Source of the DNA: Nothopassalora personata
Taxonomy: Eukaryota > Ascomycota > Dothideomycetes > Mycosphaerellales > Mycosphaerellaceae
Reading direction: 5' to 3'
NCBI GenBank assembly: GCA_033816765.1
Contig: CM066287.1
Location: 3,224,001-3,288,000, forward strand
Length of the DNA stretch: 64,000 nt
In this document: piece after piece, positions 54,501 through 64,000 of the stretch
How the letters are laid out: each line of letters begins with the position of its first letter
Numbering within the stretch: position 1 is the stretch's first letter
Made by a program: the position numbers and the translations under genes
The notes under the pieces: model-generated
Database searches by the model: none
What the model saw: the letters and a program-made list of their open reading frames with translations, nothing else
Told to the model about the DNA's origin: nothing

Positions 54501-55290
54501 CGCATCGAACGGTGGCAATGGTACGCAAGCGGATGCGAAAGACTTTGTCACCAGGATATACAACTCGGTGTCAGACGGTATGGAAGAGTTTCTGGGTAAC
54601 ATCGCAGTCCTTGACCAGCTTTCTGTTGCGGGCCAGAACCTCATATCGGCGGCAACATCGCAAATCGGTGGTGCATCGCCCGTGGACAGCTTAGACCCTG
54701 CCACTCAAGATCCCGCCACCGCTGCCGAAGCTGAAGCAGAGCTGAATGCATACGAGATCAAGGAAGTGGAGCCTTTCGTGAAGCCTATCTGCGATCTGTT
54801 CTTGGAGACGTTCGAGCTGTCAAAGGGCAACAGCTGGCTTCGTGGTAGGACCGTGGTGGTTGTACTGCATCAACTGCTAGGTGGCACGATCGAGAGGAAG
54901 GCACGGGAGACAGCACGAAATGCTATGGAAGACGAAAGTATGGCGCGCTACATCGAAACACTGAAAAGTATCATGTGGCCTGACGGCAAAATGCGGCCAC
55001 CCGCTGTTGCTCGCACTGCCCAGGAGAAGTCACGGACGAGACAAGAAGCCGGCATGCTCCTAGCCGCTCTCGTGCCCGACATAGCGGGAAGCGTCGTCGG
55101 CAAGGCTAACGCACAGGCTGCGAGCCGCAAGATCATGGCTATGCTGAACAATCCTAGGTTAAAGTAAGTCTTTTTTTCTACATCGTCCCGAAGGACTTCA
55201 ACGCTGACCATTCTGAACAGTGCCCACTTGGTCTTCACGCTAGTGGATGAGATCGTGCGCATCGTATTTCCCGAGGTATCCGACAAATAA
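51523..55290 (+). CDS. MDM1: Mdm1/SNX13-25-type sorting nexin (PXA, RGS, PX, nexin-C)
   Basis: Exons 51523-55163 and 55221-55290 (57-bp intron, GTAAGT) give 1236 aa. Two hydrophobic segments lie at residues 8-50 (AIASAVVAFISWALLTDWL, FIAGLLAATFGALYVI). A PXA domain follows at about 105-310 (ALHFSKAVDGLLDLILRDYV), then an RGS-like domain at about 425-570 (LSYFMEYMDRQRLMKLVQFYL). A Ser/acidic linker and a short coiled coil come next. The PX domain, about 885-1010, has WVVTRRYSQFHELHKRLK and FPRR. The nexin-C domain ends the protein, and the small last exon supplies its final VDEIVRIVFPEV. In yeast Mdm1 tethers ER to the vacuole at nucleus-vacuole junctions. The domain order matches that family. 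Confidence 0.93.
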
Positions 55291-55364
55291 TATCAAGTGT
55301 ACAGACGTTTCGCATTCCTTCATTACCGTTCGGTGTTGGCTCATGTACAAAGGGGGTCGTGTCT

Positions 55365-56748
55365 TCAGAGTTTGGCCTGAGGCCGCACGATCTGATAGCA
55401 CTTGCCTCTCTTGCCGAACATGGCGATCAAATCCTCAATGAGCTGGTTCGGATGCTCCCATGCTGCAAAGTGCCCGCCGCGGAGCTTGCGGCTTTCATAG
55501 ACGACAGGACCCAAAGTCCTTCCCCAAGTCGATGGTATCACTGTCAGCTCCTTTGGACTGTAACACAATCCAAGCTTGACCTTGGGGATCCATTCTTCAG
55601 TGCGCGAACGATGGATCTCGCTCGTGTGGGTCGCTTCGTAGTAGATGCGTACGCTAGCTGCCGGGCCTGCCGTTGAGAAATAGTAGATGGAAACCCATGT
55701 GATAATTTCGTCATCAGTCCAGGGATATTCATCAGTCCAGTCGTGGAGTTTCTCATAGATCCAGGCTAGCAGGGCGACTGGACTGTCGTGCAATGCGTAG
55801 CCGAGAGTCTGCGGCTTGGTCGCTTGAAGTGTTCGGTAGCCGCTGCCTTCATTCAGGAACCACTTGCTGCGCTCAAATCCCTGGGCGAGGCGTCAGAATC
55901 CGTCTGTGGCCACCGGTATCATCAGGAGCTTACCTTCTTATCGGCCTCACTATAAGGCGTGAGAGCATTCTGCAGCGCCAGGATCGGATGCTTCGAGAAC
56001 GTAGGTCGACTGGCACGAACCATATTGATATGCGACGCAAGACAGCGCTGAGGATACCGCAGCCCAATAGCACGAGTAATCATGAAGCCCCAATCGCCGC
56101 CTTGTGTCACGTACTGCTGGTAGCCCAGTGACTGCATCAGCTGATCGCAGACTTCTGCATACTGCGCGAGCCCGAAGCCTCTCTTCTTGGTGCCCTCCGA
56201 CCAGCCGAAGTGAGGGAGACTAGGTGCTACCACGTGGAAGGAGACGCCTTGGTTGGACTGGCGTAAGACTGGTAGCATCTTGGTCACTTCGAGGTATGAT
56301 CCTGGCCTGAATGCAAAGGGTGCAAGGTCAGCGGATTTGCAAGACATGGGCAGGTGCCTCGCACCACTTCGGTTTACTTACCACCCATGGACGAATAACA
56401 GGGGGATTGCATCCGAGCTGTCTGATGGCTGATGGAGATAGTGAATGTCCAGTTCTCCGAAGCGGTCGACTTTGATTTTCTTGTGAAAGTTGGGGAGCTC
56501 GTTGAGTTTTGCTTCTTCAGCTCGCCAGTCGTAGCCATTCTGCCATCGCTTTGCTAGGCGCTGGATATCGCTCAAGGGAGCGCCATAGTCCCATGCAGCA
56601 TCGTCGAGCTTGGATGTGGTGATCAGTATGGTCACTGACTTTGGGGAGGTACGAGTGAGAATACTTCATCTGGAAACTCGCTCTGGCCGAGCTTGATCTT
56701 CAGAGTCACGAGCTTCTCCTCTGGCACTGAGATGTTATAAGCCGACAT
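55365..56748 (-). CDS. Epoxide hydrolase of the EHN-domain alpha/beta-hydrolase family
   Basis: Four exons, 56748-56665, 56608-56382, 56306-55934 and 55880-55365, give 399 aa; introns are 53-75 bp. The amino-terminal EHN segment covers about 110 residues ([28 protein letters not shown]). The oxyanion motif HGWPGS is split by intron 2 and restored on splicing. The nucleophile Asp lies in [13 protein letters not shown] near residue 176. The lid region has [18 protein letters not shown] with the polarising Tyr candidates, and the catalytic His lies in [10 protein letters not shown] near residue 365. The enzyme opens epoxides to diols; substrates range from xenobiotics to lipid epoxides and cannot be predicted. 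No signal peptide is seen. It converges with the sorting nexin gene, with 74 bp between stops. Confidence 0.93.
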
Positions 56749-58371
56749 TGTGCCCAGCTGCTGTTTGCCGTCCGATTGGTATGGCTTGCACCTGCCTCGC
56801 TGATTATCTACTGCTGACTGTGATAGACTGTGGATATCCGGTATCCTTCAGAAGAACTTCGACTTGTCCACTGAAGAACCGAGTGTTTTGCACTGCTCAT
56901 TCGCTTGAACGCGCCCTACACCTCGATGCTGACAAGGCTACCCGAGGGTGACGTCGTTTGCCGAGTGCCGGGAACATGCACGTGCCTCTATGCGGCTCCG
57001 CTCTCAAACACACAACTATCAGGAACGCTCCTGCGTTGACCTCGAATGCAGCAAACCCTCCATCGTGGTTACTGATTGCTGGTGACAGGGAGAGTGAGCT
57101 CAGATCGCCGGAGGTTGGTGACAAAATCAAACTGTCCGGCTTCAGCGGAAGCCTGTCGGGATCGTGGAGACGAAGAATGTACGGCTGGTCAGATCGATTC
57201 ACCATGCGACGAGCGATTGATTGCCAGATATTGCACTTACAAGAGCGTAGCAAGTTCGGCTTGCCGGAGGTCAAAAAGCACGTGCGTCCGGTACCGGCTA
57301 CGCGGATCCGATCTCATGCCCTGCTTCCGATCGGGTGCCAAGAACCGCATATTGCACGCTGGCTGGTTGAGCAGTTGTGACGGTGGCTGTGGTGGTGTTG
57401 ACTGCGGCAAATTGTAGTGCACCCTACCTCACCTCGAGCGCCTCACCCAACCAAAAATTGCGCAGACGCAGCTCCGGTGCATCTCCTGCAAGGTACGTGG
57501 CTTGCTCCCGTCTGCACGTTGCAGCTGGCCGGTGCATCGGGCCCTTTCCACGAGGGCTTCGCGAACATGCTGATCAGGAGCACGGCATGCGCGACATGCA
57601 CGGCGTGAAGGAGGTAACGAGGTATCGTGGTCGCCGCACAAGAGCATCGCGAAGCAAGGCCATCAGCCTCGACGGCGTTTGACGATTGGGCGGGGTGACG
57701 GGTCCAACGCCTTTGGGTTTCACAAAAAATGGAACCTCGCATGAGGTGTAACGAGAGGTAGGAAGCAGCGTAGCGCTACACACACGGTAAGTTGCACACA
57801 CACGGTAAGTTGTCGCGACCGGCGCAATGGGTTCTGCGCACGCTTCTTCGACATCTCGCTCGTGGCATCACCAACCCTTCAGGCTTCTGCCGCACGTTAC
57901 ATTCTTTCCAGCCGCGAGTTCGTAGCGTGGCGTCCGCTCGTTCATCATCAATTCGTGCTTCACACATTCACCGCTTCCATTGTGTAGCGCATTCGTGTTT
58001 TTCAGGCCTCGTTGCCACCGCTCGAGCTCCCGCTACCTTCGTTCGAGTCTGGAGAAGAGCAATTAAGAGCAATTAGGATGAACTAACTAGTTGAACGACG
58101 ACTGCAGCAGTCACCGGCTTACCCACATGAAGCCGCCACCTTCCCAACATCGCGAGTCCGAACATCTTCACCGATCCCGCGGTCGAGTGCGCCATTCACC
58201 GGGTACGTGCAGAATTCTTCCACCGCGTTTGTTGCGCTCCGTTGGCAGAAGTTGTAATTCGCACAGCTGACCGAGATTTCCTACAGCTCGCACACGACCA
58301 GCAGCCACGAAGACGGAATTCCACACGCGGCTTCCCGGAAGAGCTTGCTCGTGCTAGGCCAATGACCAGCC
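56749..58371. other. Long intergenic region with no recognisable gene
   Basis: About 1.6 kb read on both strands. Only short open frames are present. A near-duplicate of 16 bases (CACACACGGTAAGTTG) occurs twice at 57779-57812. The right part should include the promoter and leader of the next gene. Confidence 0.42.
57779..57812. repeat. Two-copy direct repeat, 16-bp unit
   Basis: CACACACGGTAAGTTG is followed by an extra CA and then the same 16 bases again. It lies in non-coding sequence. Confidence 0.75.
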
Positions 58372-59947
58372 ATGACTCGCTTTTTCACAGAATGGCCCAC
58401 TTGGGAGAAGCTTTGCTTTGTAAGTCCGAGTCTCGAGGTGGCGGGCTGCGGCATGTGCCATCTAACCGCTACGACAGATACTGGCATGCGCGATTGCCGT
58501 CACCCTCATTGCTGGAGCTGCCAAACTCGGATACACGCACTGGAAACTGCCCAAGTACGTTGCGGTGGCGGAAAAGGAGAAGAGAGAACAAGCGATGCAG
58601 CGTCAGACCAGCCTTCGCCGCAATACATCCACGCGAGAAGGTGCAAATACTTCTTTTGGTCTTGAGGCTCTGGAGAAGGGACAAGTTGTCGAAGGCATCT
58701 GGGTGTCCCGCAGCAACACACCAGAGCCTGGCAGCCGCGCGGGCTCCAGAAGCTCTTTGGCGCACGACAATGCGCCCCAATGGGAGGAGGATGCCGTTCC
58801 AGGAACCCGTGCTGTCCAGCTCGAAGGTCAATCGTACGCTACGTATCGAATAGTCAGCGACCAATCACGTCCATCCGCCAGCACCGGACGTGCCGAGTGC
58901 CACACCTATCGTACCTGGACATCCGAGGCAGGTCTTACGAAGCCCTCTCGGAGCGAATGTCCACCCTCTTCCATGTCCAAGTATACCGCAGTGTTACCAG
59001 GTCTCACACGGCAGGACTCTGATTTCAGTACTATTGAGGCCGTCGAAGGAATCTACGACGCTGCAGGGCCTATGAGAAATGGAAGCGAGCATGCGGACAC
59101 CGATCAAGGCATTACCACCAACGGATCCTCACGCCACTCGAGCTCAGAAAGTAGCGAGAGCGACCCTATCGCTGCATCTGCTCCGAAGTTATTGAGTCAG
59201 CAGTCGAGGCCCCGCCAAAGATCCTCAGATCTGGATCTAATGCATAGCCATCGCATCTCTCTGGCCGCAGAGACTGGACAATTAGCACCTCGTAGAAGGG
59301 CAGGACCCAGTGGTGATTGGGCCAGCATCAAGCATGTTCAAAGACCAAGCACAGCTTCTGAGCCAGAACATCTCATCCGACAGCAAAGGTCGTCGTCCCC
59401 TGCAGAAGCAGCGGCTCACACCTGGTCCCAAAGCACTTCGTCTTCGAAATTTGATGCCCTCCCAGCAGCAGTACGTCGCTCGAGTCTACCCGACGTCACT
59501 CCCTTTGCGAAGTTTTGCAAGACTGCACCTGCTTCGCCACTTCCAGAGGTTCCTCGCCTGAATGGCGCTCGTGAATCAGGGGCAAATCAGTTGATGGAAA
59601 ATCCACGAGATCCCACGACCACAGCACCGGCGACTCAGGCCGAGGCGATTGCTCCTGTTGAGCTTCCCGCACCAACGTTGCCAAGGCAGACTGCACAATC
59701 CAACCCTCATGATCCGCCTTCACCCAAGCAAGGATCTTTCGAGCACCGATCATCTGCAGTGATAAGGGGACATGGGACAGGCTTCGAGATACTCAAGCAA
59801 GGAACGTTCGCAGCACCTCCAGTCAACCTTCAGAACGGCTCACGGTCACGGTCAAACAGTACAGAGAGCAGGCGGAAGCTACAGAAGAGGCGTCGGCCGA
59901 GCGAAGAGTCGCATAGCGGACCCCCCAGTCGAGCGAGTCTTGTTTGA
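58372..59947 (+). CDS. Conserved ascomycete single-pass membrane protein, function unknown
   Basis: Exons 58372-58419 and 58478-59947 (58-bp intron, GTAAGT, branch CTAAC) give 505 aa. The amino end has RFFTEWPTWEKLCF followed by a single transmembrane segment (LACAIAVTLIAGAAKLGYTH, residues about 18-37) and a basic KEKREQAMQRQ stretch. A short ordered motif comes next (TSFGLEALEKGQVVEGIWVS, near residues 62-81), then about 420 residues of Ser/Pro-rich disordered sequence. The WPxWE start, membrane segment and GIWVSRSNTP motif are, from memory, a recurrent pattern in filamentous ascomycetes. No biochemical function is known to me. Splicing places the membrane segment directly after the WPxWE motif. 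Confidence 0.78.
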
Positions 59948-60269
59948 GTCACACTGTGGCACTTTGTACCATGTGTAAAATCGATCAGTAGGCGACATGG
60001 TTTTCTGATAGCCATGAGATGGTGCACTCAGGTAGAACCATGAGGATAAGATTAATGTATGCTCGAAACGACACAATTCACTACAGTATTCACTATGTTG
60101 AGGGTCTGTGCGTGGAATTTCCGAGTCACAGCCAAAGACACAAAGGGCATAGTTCCTACCACGAGATGAAAACGATCCGAATCCGATGCGCCGCCCGACA
60201 CCTGCCGAACTTCACCCTACATCATTTGCTTCGAGCACATAGCGCCATCCACAGTCCTAACATCAATAC
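59948..60269. other. Short spacer
   Basis: About 320 bp with no gene, repeat or motif recognised. Confidence 0.4.
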
Positions 60270-60805
60270 ATGGACATGACCTTACGTACCCAGCAGGACT
60301 TATGCCACCTCACTCCAGCGGAAGCCCAAAGGCGCCGTCGAGAGTGGAATCGAGGGCCCTTGGAGGACCTCTTCCCCCGAATACCACAAGTCGCCCTAGA
60401 ACGACTCTTGGATCTGTGTATTGACAAGGACTTTACATACAACCTTAGCCAGTCTAAGTTCTGGAACGCGAGGCGATATACCAGCATAGTCGTCGCCAAT
60501 GTCCGGCACTTCTACACGAATTACGATAAACTTCTACGCGAGGAGCGTCTTGAGCGGTACGAGGCTCGACGGGCCACGGCGGAGAGCGTGTGGAAGGCTT
60601 TGCGGGAGTGGTGTCCTTGGGACAGTGAGTGCTCATGTCTCGTGGACTTGGAACATCTTTCGCTGACTATGTGGTGGTAGGTAGTAATGAAGCTCTACGA
60701 CGCTGCTTCGAGGCATCGATCGTGCCGCCAGCGCTGAGAGATGCGACATGGGACGCCATGGATATCGAAGAGTCCGAAGACGATGACGTAATGGACCTCG
60801 ACTAA
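60270..60805 (+). CDS. DUF2293-domain protein
   Basis: Exons 60270-60624 and 60681-60805 (56-bp intron, GTGAGT) give 159 aa. The core reads LEDLFPRIPQVALERLLDLC, then FWNARRYTSIVVANVRHFYTNYDKLL, the arrangement I associate with fungal DUF2293 proteins: an FPxxP start, a helix, then an Arg-rich helix with HxRHxxTxYDxLL. The tail is acidic (ESEDDDVMDLD). Function is unknown. An ATG at 60276 is an alternative start. Its stop lies only 33 bp from the stop of the convergent lipase gene. Confidence 0.75.
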
Positions 60806-60838
60806 ATCGATAGGCTGACAAGATGGATCGAGGCAATG

Positions 60839-62746
60839 CTAGCCGAAGCTCGCTTCCCCATCAGAGTCCTTGATTCGCACCGGCTCGCCCTCGTCAGTGC
60901 CCTCCTGCGCAATCGCGGGTCCGTCGAGGTCGAAATCTTCTTTATGATCAGGATCTCTTCCGGGCACTCTCCGAAGGAAGTCGTCGATAACTTGCTCTCG
61001 TGGCTTCGAATGCAGCCATATCTCGCCATTGGTGTGAGGCGGATGCCCTTGTCTTTTCATTTTCCAACGTTTGAGGGATCTGAACAGCTTCGGACTGATT
61101 CGGTAGACCCATTCGTGACGGATTTCTAGACGAGCTGCGAGATATTTCTCCTTCTTGGGCCTGTGCATCGCCTCTGAGGGTATACGCTCTAAGGGGCTGA
61201 GCTCCGTCTCAAGTAACTCCTCGTTTTTGTAAGCACGATTGACCTGCCCGAGCTCCTTTGGCAATATGTGGCTGAGAAACTCTAGTGAGGCATTGATGTT
61301 AAGGTCTAACGCTCGCCGAGAATTCGCCACCATCTTCAGGAAGAGTGAGCAGACATTGGGGTACAGAAGTGAGAAGTCCGACTGAGACACATGTACGGTT
61401 CCACGAAGTGTCATCAACCAAGCAGGACAAGGATTTGGTTCTTCTTGTGCTTCTTTGACAATAGACTCCACGAGCTCGAAGTTGGAGTGCCAATATGTGA
61501 ATGCTTCGGAATTGATGGCGATAAGCGGAGCATGAATGCGGTGCCGATCATCCTCAACAGGACGCGTGCCAGCTCCCCAGATGTCGTAGATGATGCCCTG
61601 GCTGACGTAGTTAAAGCGATCGTCATGCCGTAGGATTTCCACGGCAGTCGCAGCACCAAAGGAATGGCCGCAGATGGTTACATGGTCGAGCCTCACGCAA
61701 TCTTTCCACCTCGACCAGTCTATCCCTTCAAGACCATGCCTGCTGGAACCTTGAAATCCCTTCTTTCGCAGATTGCGATCTGCAATCATCTTTCCGTTTC
61801 CACCGACGATTTCTTTCATAACGCTGTACGCTTCCTCCAGCTCAGACAATCGTAGATCGATCTGAGCTCGTCGCAATTCGGTGTCGACTCCCTTCTCGTT
61901 CTGCGGAGCAGTGTCGGCCGGGTTGTCCTTTGGGAATATATAGTCAACAATGCCAAAGCCACGGCTTCGCTCTTCGGCATTGTGGTCCACTTTACCAAGT
62001 CTTTCAAAATCTGTCGCTGTTCCCTCACCTTCCTTTGCATAGTTAATGTAAGAGCGAGGCCCCGAGCCATCTCGATGCTCAACCGCACATACCACGAATC
62101 CGTAGCTGGCGAACTCTCCACAAACTGACGAGTACATCGTCCTCGTCCCACCCAAGCCATGACTAAACAGAATGAAGGGAAATGCAGGCTCGTCTTCGGC
62201 ACCCTCTGGCTTCTTTCCAACTTCCGTCTTCACACGTTTACCACGAGTCTTTGCATTGACCTCGGGTGCCCAGTACCGGGCAACAGCGGCATTTCGAAAA
62301 GCAGGCAATTTCGTGAACATCGTGGGAAGGAAGACAGGAATGGCGAGTGAACCAGTACCTGAGAATCGCCCATTCCCCTGGGCGATCCCCAGTCTTGGTC
62401 TTCCAAGCCATAGCTCCCGTGACGGTTTCGATCCTTGCTTTGCAGCATTTTTGGCATGCGACTGTGGCGCTGATGCAGGATAGTATACCGTCATTAAGAC
62501 AGTTTCCAGTTGTAATAGGTGGCGCTTGTTCCGACTGATGTGAGAGAATACCTTAGGGTCGGATGCAGGAACCTCGATTTCCATAGTGCCGACGGGGTAT
62601 GGACCCGTGTAGCTGGGAAGGGCACGTGCCGGTAATAGAAAGGTATCGCGCCATCCTCGAGGTGGTCTTGCCTTAGGCTTCTTCGCATTCGGAACTTGAC
62701 TTGTCTTCTCAGATCCGAGTTTCGGATGGCCTGAAGGAAGTTTCAT
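60839..62746 (-). CDS. Platelet-activating-factor acetylhydrolase-like lipase/esterase
   Basis: A single exon encodes 635 aa. The PAF-acetylhydrolase (group VII, alpha/beta hydrolase) pattern is clear. LPSYTGPYPVGTMEIEVP lies near residue 45, TVYYPA near residue 85, ILFSHGLGGTRTMYSSVCGE carries the oxyanion region near residue 195, and ASYGFVVCAVEHRDGSG follows. The nucleophile Ser is in GHSFGAAT near residue 363. Later come IINSEAF-like IAINSEAFTYW and a His in GTVHVSQSDFSLLYP. The enzyme family cleaves short or oxidised sn-2 acyl groups of phospholipids. There is no signal peptide, so it is probably intracellular. The C-terminal 100 residues are basic then acidic and extend beyond the catalytic core. 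Confidence 0.9.
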   Translation of the reverse strand: MKLPSGHPKLGSEKTSQVPNAKKPKARPPRGWRDTFLLPARALPSYTGPYPVGTMEIEVPASDPKVFSHISRNKRHLLQLETVLMTVYYPASAPQSHAKNAAKQGSKPSRELWLGRPRLGIAQGNGRFSGTGSLAIPVFLPTMFTKLPAFRNAAVARYWAPEVNAKTRGKRVKTEVGKKPEGAEDEPAFPFILFSHGLGGTRTMYSSVCGEFASYGFVVCAVEHRDGSGPRSYINYAKEGEGTATDFERLGKVDHNAEERSRGFGIVDYIFPKDNPADTAPQNEKGVDTELRRAQIDLRLSELEEAYSVMKEIVGGNGKMIADRNLRKKGFQGSSRHGLEGIDWSRWKDCVRLDHVTICGHSFGAATAVEILRHDDRFNYVSQGIIYDIWGAGTRPVEDDRHRIHAPLIAINSEAFTYWHSNFELVESIVKEAQEEPNPCPAWLMTLRGTVHVSQSDFSLLYPNVCSLFLKMVANSRRALDLNINASLEFLSHILPKELGQVNRAYKNEELLETELSPLERIPSEAMHRPKKEKYLAARLEIRHEWVYRISPKLFRSLKRWKMKRQGHPPHTNGEIWLHSKPREQVIDDFLRRVPGRDPDHKEDFDLDGPAIAQEGTDEGEPVRIKDSDGEASFG

Positions 62747-63739
62747 GTCGACCGTGCCGCTGGGATCCGACTGGGATCACTCCACCCAGTGTGTGAAGCG
62801 CTCGCTCGCGAAGCTGGGAAAATGCTCAAGCATGTGCAACAGTGCTGTGTTAGGCGTGAAGTGCCATACGCCGAAAAGGACGATGGCAAGCATGTCTTTA
62901 CATTGGAAGGGAGAACGTATCTGTATTTCCTGTACATGAGAATCCGATGCACCAGAGGGAACAGACAGACGCGTTGCCGTGATGTGGTCTCAAACTCTGG
63001 AAGTGGATATATGTATACAGAAGTCTGACGTCGATGTGGCGCAGTTCCTGCTTACCTAAGCACGTGATCTGTAGCAAGACTAAATACCCCTACCTTGGTG
63101 ATGCGAGAGATACTTTCAGATAATCGAGGACTGCAGTCCAAATTCGGCATCTACCGGAAAGCTTGGGGCAGGTGTTCATTACGAGCGACCCAGCCGGAAG
63201 CAGCGCTCACATTTTGAGGCTTCTGGGTGCGAAGATGGGTTGTGTTCACATCTGTCTTTCTGAATCTGTCAGGCTTCGCAGGCACGACGGCGTGTCTGTG
63301 AAGACATTAGAGGTCATGCATGGGAAAACGCCAGAATGAAGCTTGAGCCTGCGTGAGAACTGATGAAAGCAGCTGTAACCAAATGAAGTGTGGTTCCAGG
63401 CGAGGAGTCCACGGAAGCCTAGAAGGATTGCGCGCTGGCAGAGTGTCGTGCGATGGACTCCGTCCCTGTTGTTCAGATTTGATTATAGTTCCCAAGCAAA
63501 AGGGAACATACGTAGCGCAAGTGCGCTGCAAAACACATGCTACAAGCGAAGTGTGACCCAGCAGTGTTACCTGTCGCTGAATGATTACGTATTGGATCTT
63601 TGATGCTGGCAGCTGCGCCCTGCTTAGTCAATACCATGTTAACTAGTCACCGTAACCGCGCCAGGGATGTCTTGGAAAGTGCCTCCATGTGCTTGATGCG
63701 CAGCAAGATGGCCGACTCGGGGAGCGATTTGAAATGTAG
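62747..63739. other. Intergenic region with no recognisable gene
   Basis: About 1 kb upstream of the lipase gene. Short open frames occur, but none has supporting features. No repeat or RNA gene is recognised. Confidence 0.42.
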
Positions 63740-64000
63740 TTCACATTGCCATCGGCGCTTGGCAAGGTCCGAGCCGCAGTGGCAGACAGCTTGCTGCAGA
63801 GTCTACAGGGATCTGACTATATTCATTGTGAGCTGCTGATGCCTTCGGGAGACGCATACTCGCGAAGACTTACGTCCAGATTTCTGCACGGTATTCAAAC
63901 ACCTCCACCGCGGAGCATCGGCGAACTGCACACATTCCTGTGGCCCAAGAAGGAGCTTCGGCTCAAGTCATCCTCAATTCAGAACGAAAATATTCGTCGT
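63740..64000 (+). CDS. Possible partial exon of a gene running off the right edge
   Basis: The frame starting after a TAG (63737-63739) is open to the window end for 87 codons. It reads like folded-protein sequence: VRAAVADSLLQSLQGSDYIH, then LHGIQTPPPRSIGELHTFLW. The TAG could be an acceptor (ATGTAG) with the exon beginning at 63740. No family is recognised and no initiating ATG is visible, so it may be chance. Confidence 0.3.

Noticed and set aside
57381..57967. Possible short cysteine-rich ORFs in the 56.7-58.4 kb gap
   Set aside because: The CNLPCV repeat in one frame arises from the duplicated CACACACGGTAAGTTG sequence and not from a coding pattern.
1..64000. CRISPR arrays, transposons, secondary-metabolite cluster or phage-type defence system
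   Set aside because: No spaced direct-repeat array, transposase or reverse transcriptase motif, PKS/NRPS/terpene core or prokaryotic operon structure was found on either strand.

Overview
The window is nuclear DNA of a filamentous ascomycete (Pezizomycotina). A Dothideomycetes/Capnodiales-type genome is my best guess, but no marker here fixes the genus. The grounds are short spliceosomal introns (mostly 48-75 bp, GTRNGY donors, CTNAC-like branch points, YAG acceptors), compact genes on both strands with 50-400 bp between many of them, and an ascomycete-specific gene set: a Cch1 calcium channel, Cpc1/Gcn4, an Mdm1-type sorting nexin, Ind1, and GH3 beta-glucosidase. I see no plasmid, phage, CRISPR, rRNA or convincing tRNA signal.

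Layout: 1-411 is the 3' end of an unidentified gene. At 573-3176 an APQ12-like nuclear-envelope gene (-) is head-to-head with tubulin cofactor E (+). At 3529-4776 is a 3'-5' exonuclease-like gene that looks degenerate. The interval 4.8-7.7 kb is gene-poor, with one candidate small secreted protein and a 16-bp tandem repeat. From 7.7-14.2 kb come a multi-pass membrane protein (+), mitochondrial prolyl-tRNA synthetase (-) and the ribosome-biogenesis factor Noc1/Mak21 (+), the last two divergent. From 15.2-20.6 kb come prefoldin 5 (-), Cpc1/Gcn4 (+) with upstream ORFs, and alanine aminotransferase (+). At 21.1-25.2 kb is a vigilin/Scp160 multi-KH protein (+). The interval 25.2-28.2 kb is a 3-kb gene desert. 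At 28.2-33.8 kb are Ind1 (+) and a GH3 beta-glucosidase (+). At 33.9-35.7 kb are two decayed membrane-protein genes. From 36-41.3 kb a DDT/PHD chromatin factor (-) is head-to-head with a ferroportin-family transporter (+). From 41.6-43.3 kb an EthD-like protein (+) and an Asp/Glu/hydantoin racemase-like enzyme (-) converge. At 44.4-51.0 kb is an intronless Cch1 channel gene. At 51.5-56.7 kb an Mdm1/SNX-type PX protein (+) converges with an epoxide hydrolase (-). At 58.4-62.7 kb are a conserved ascomycete single-pass protein (+), a DUF2293 protein (+) and a PAF-acetylhydrolase-like lipase (-). The last 260 bases may be a partial exon.

Most genes are housekeeping and unrelated to each other; this is not a biosynthetic cluster. 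The most instructive points are the Cpc1/Gcn4 locus (two well-placed uORFs, a perfect TGACTCA element, and a roughly 600-nt in-frame extension with no ATG), two GC-AG introns in unrelated genes, three stop-free introns with lengths divisible by three, an exonuclease-like gene that has lost key acidic residues, and a short tract of decaying membrane-protein genes. Splice sites were chosen by reading frame, consensus and family resemblance; none is backed by transcripts here.
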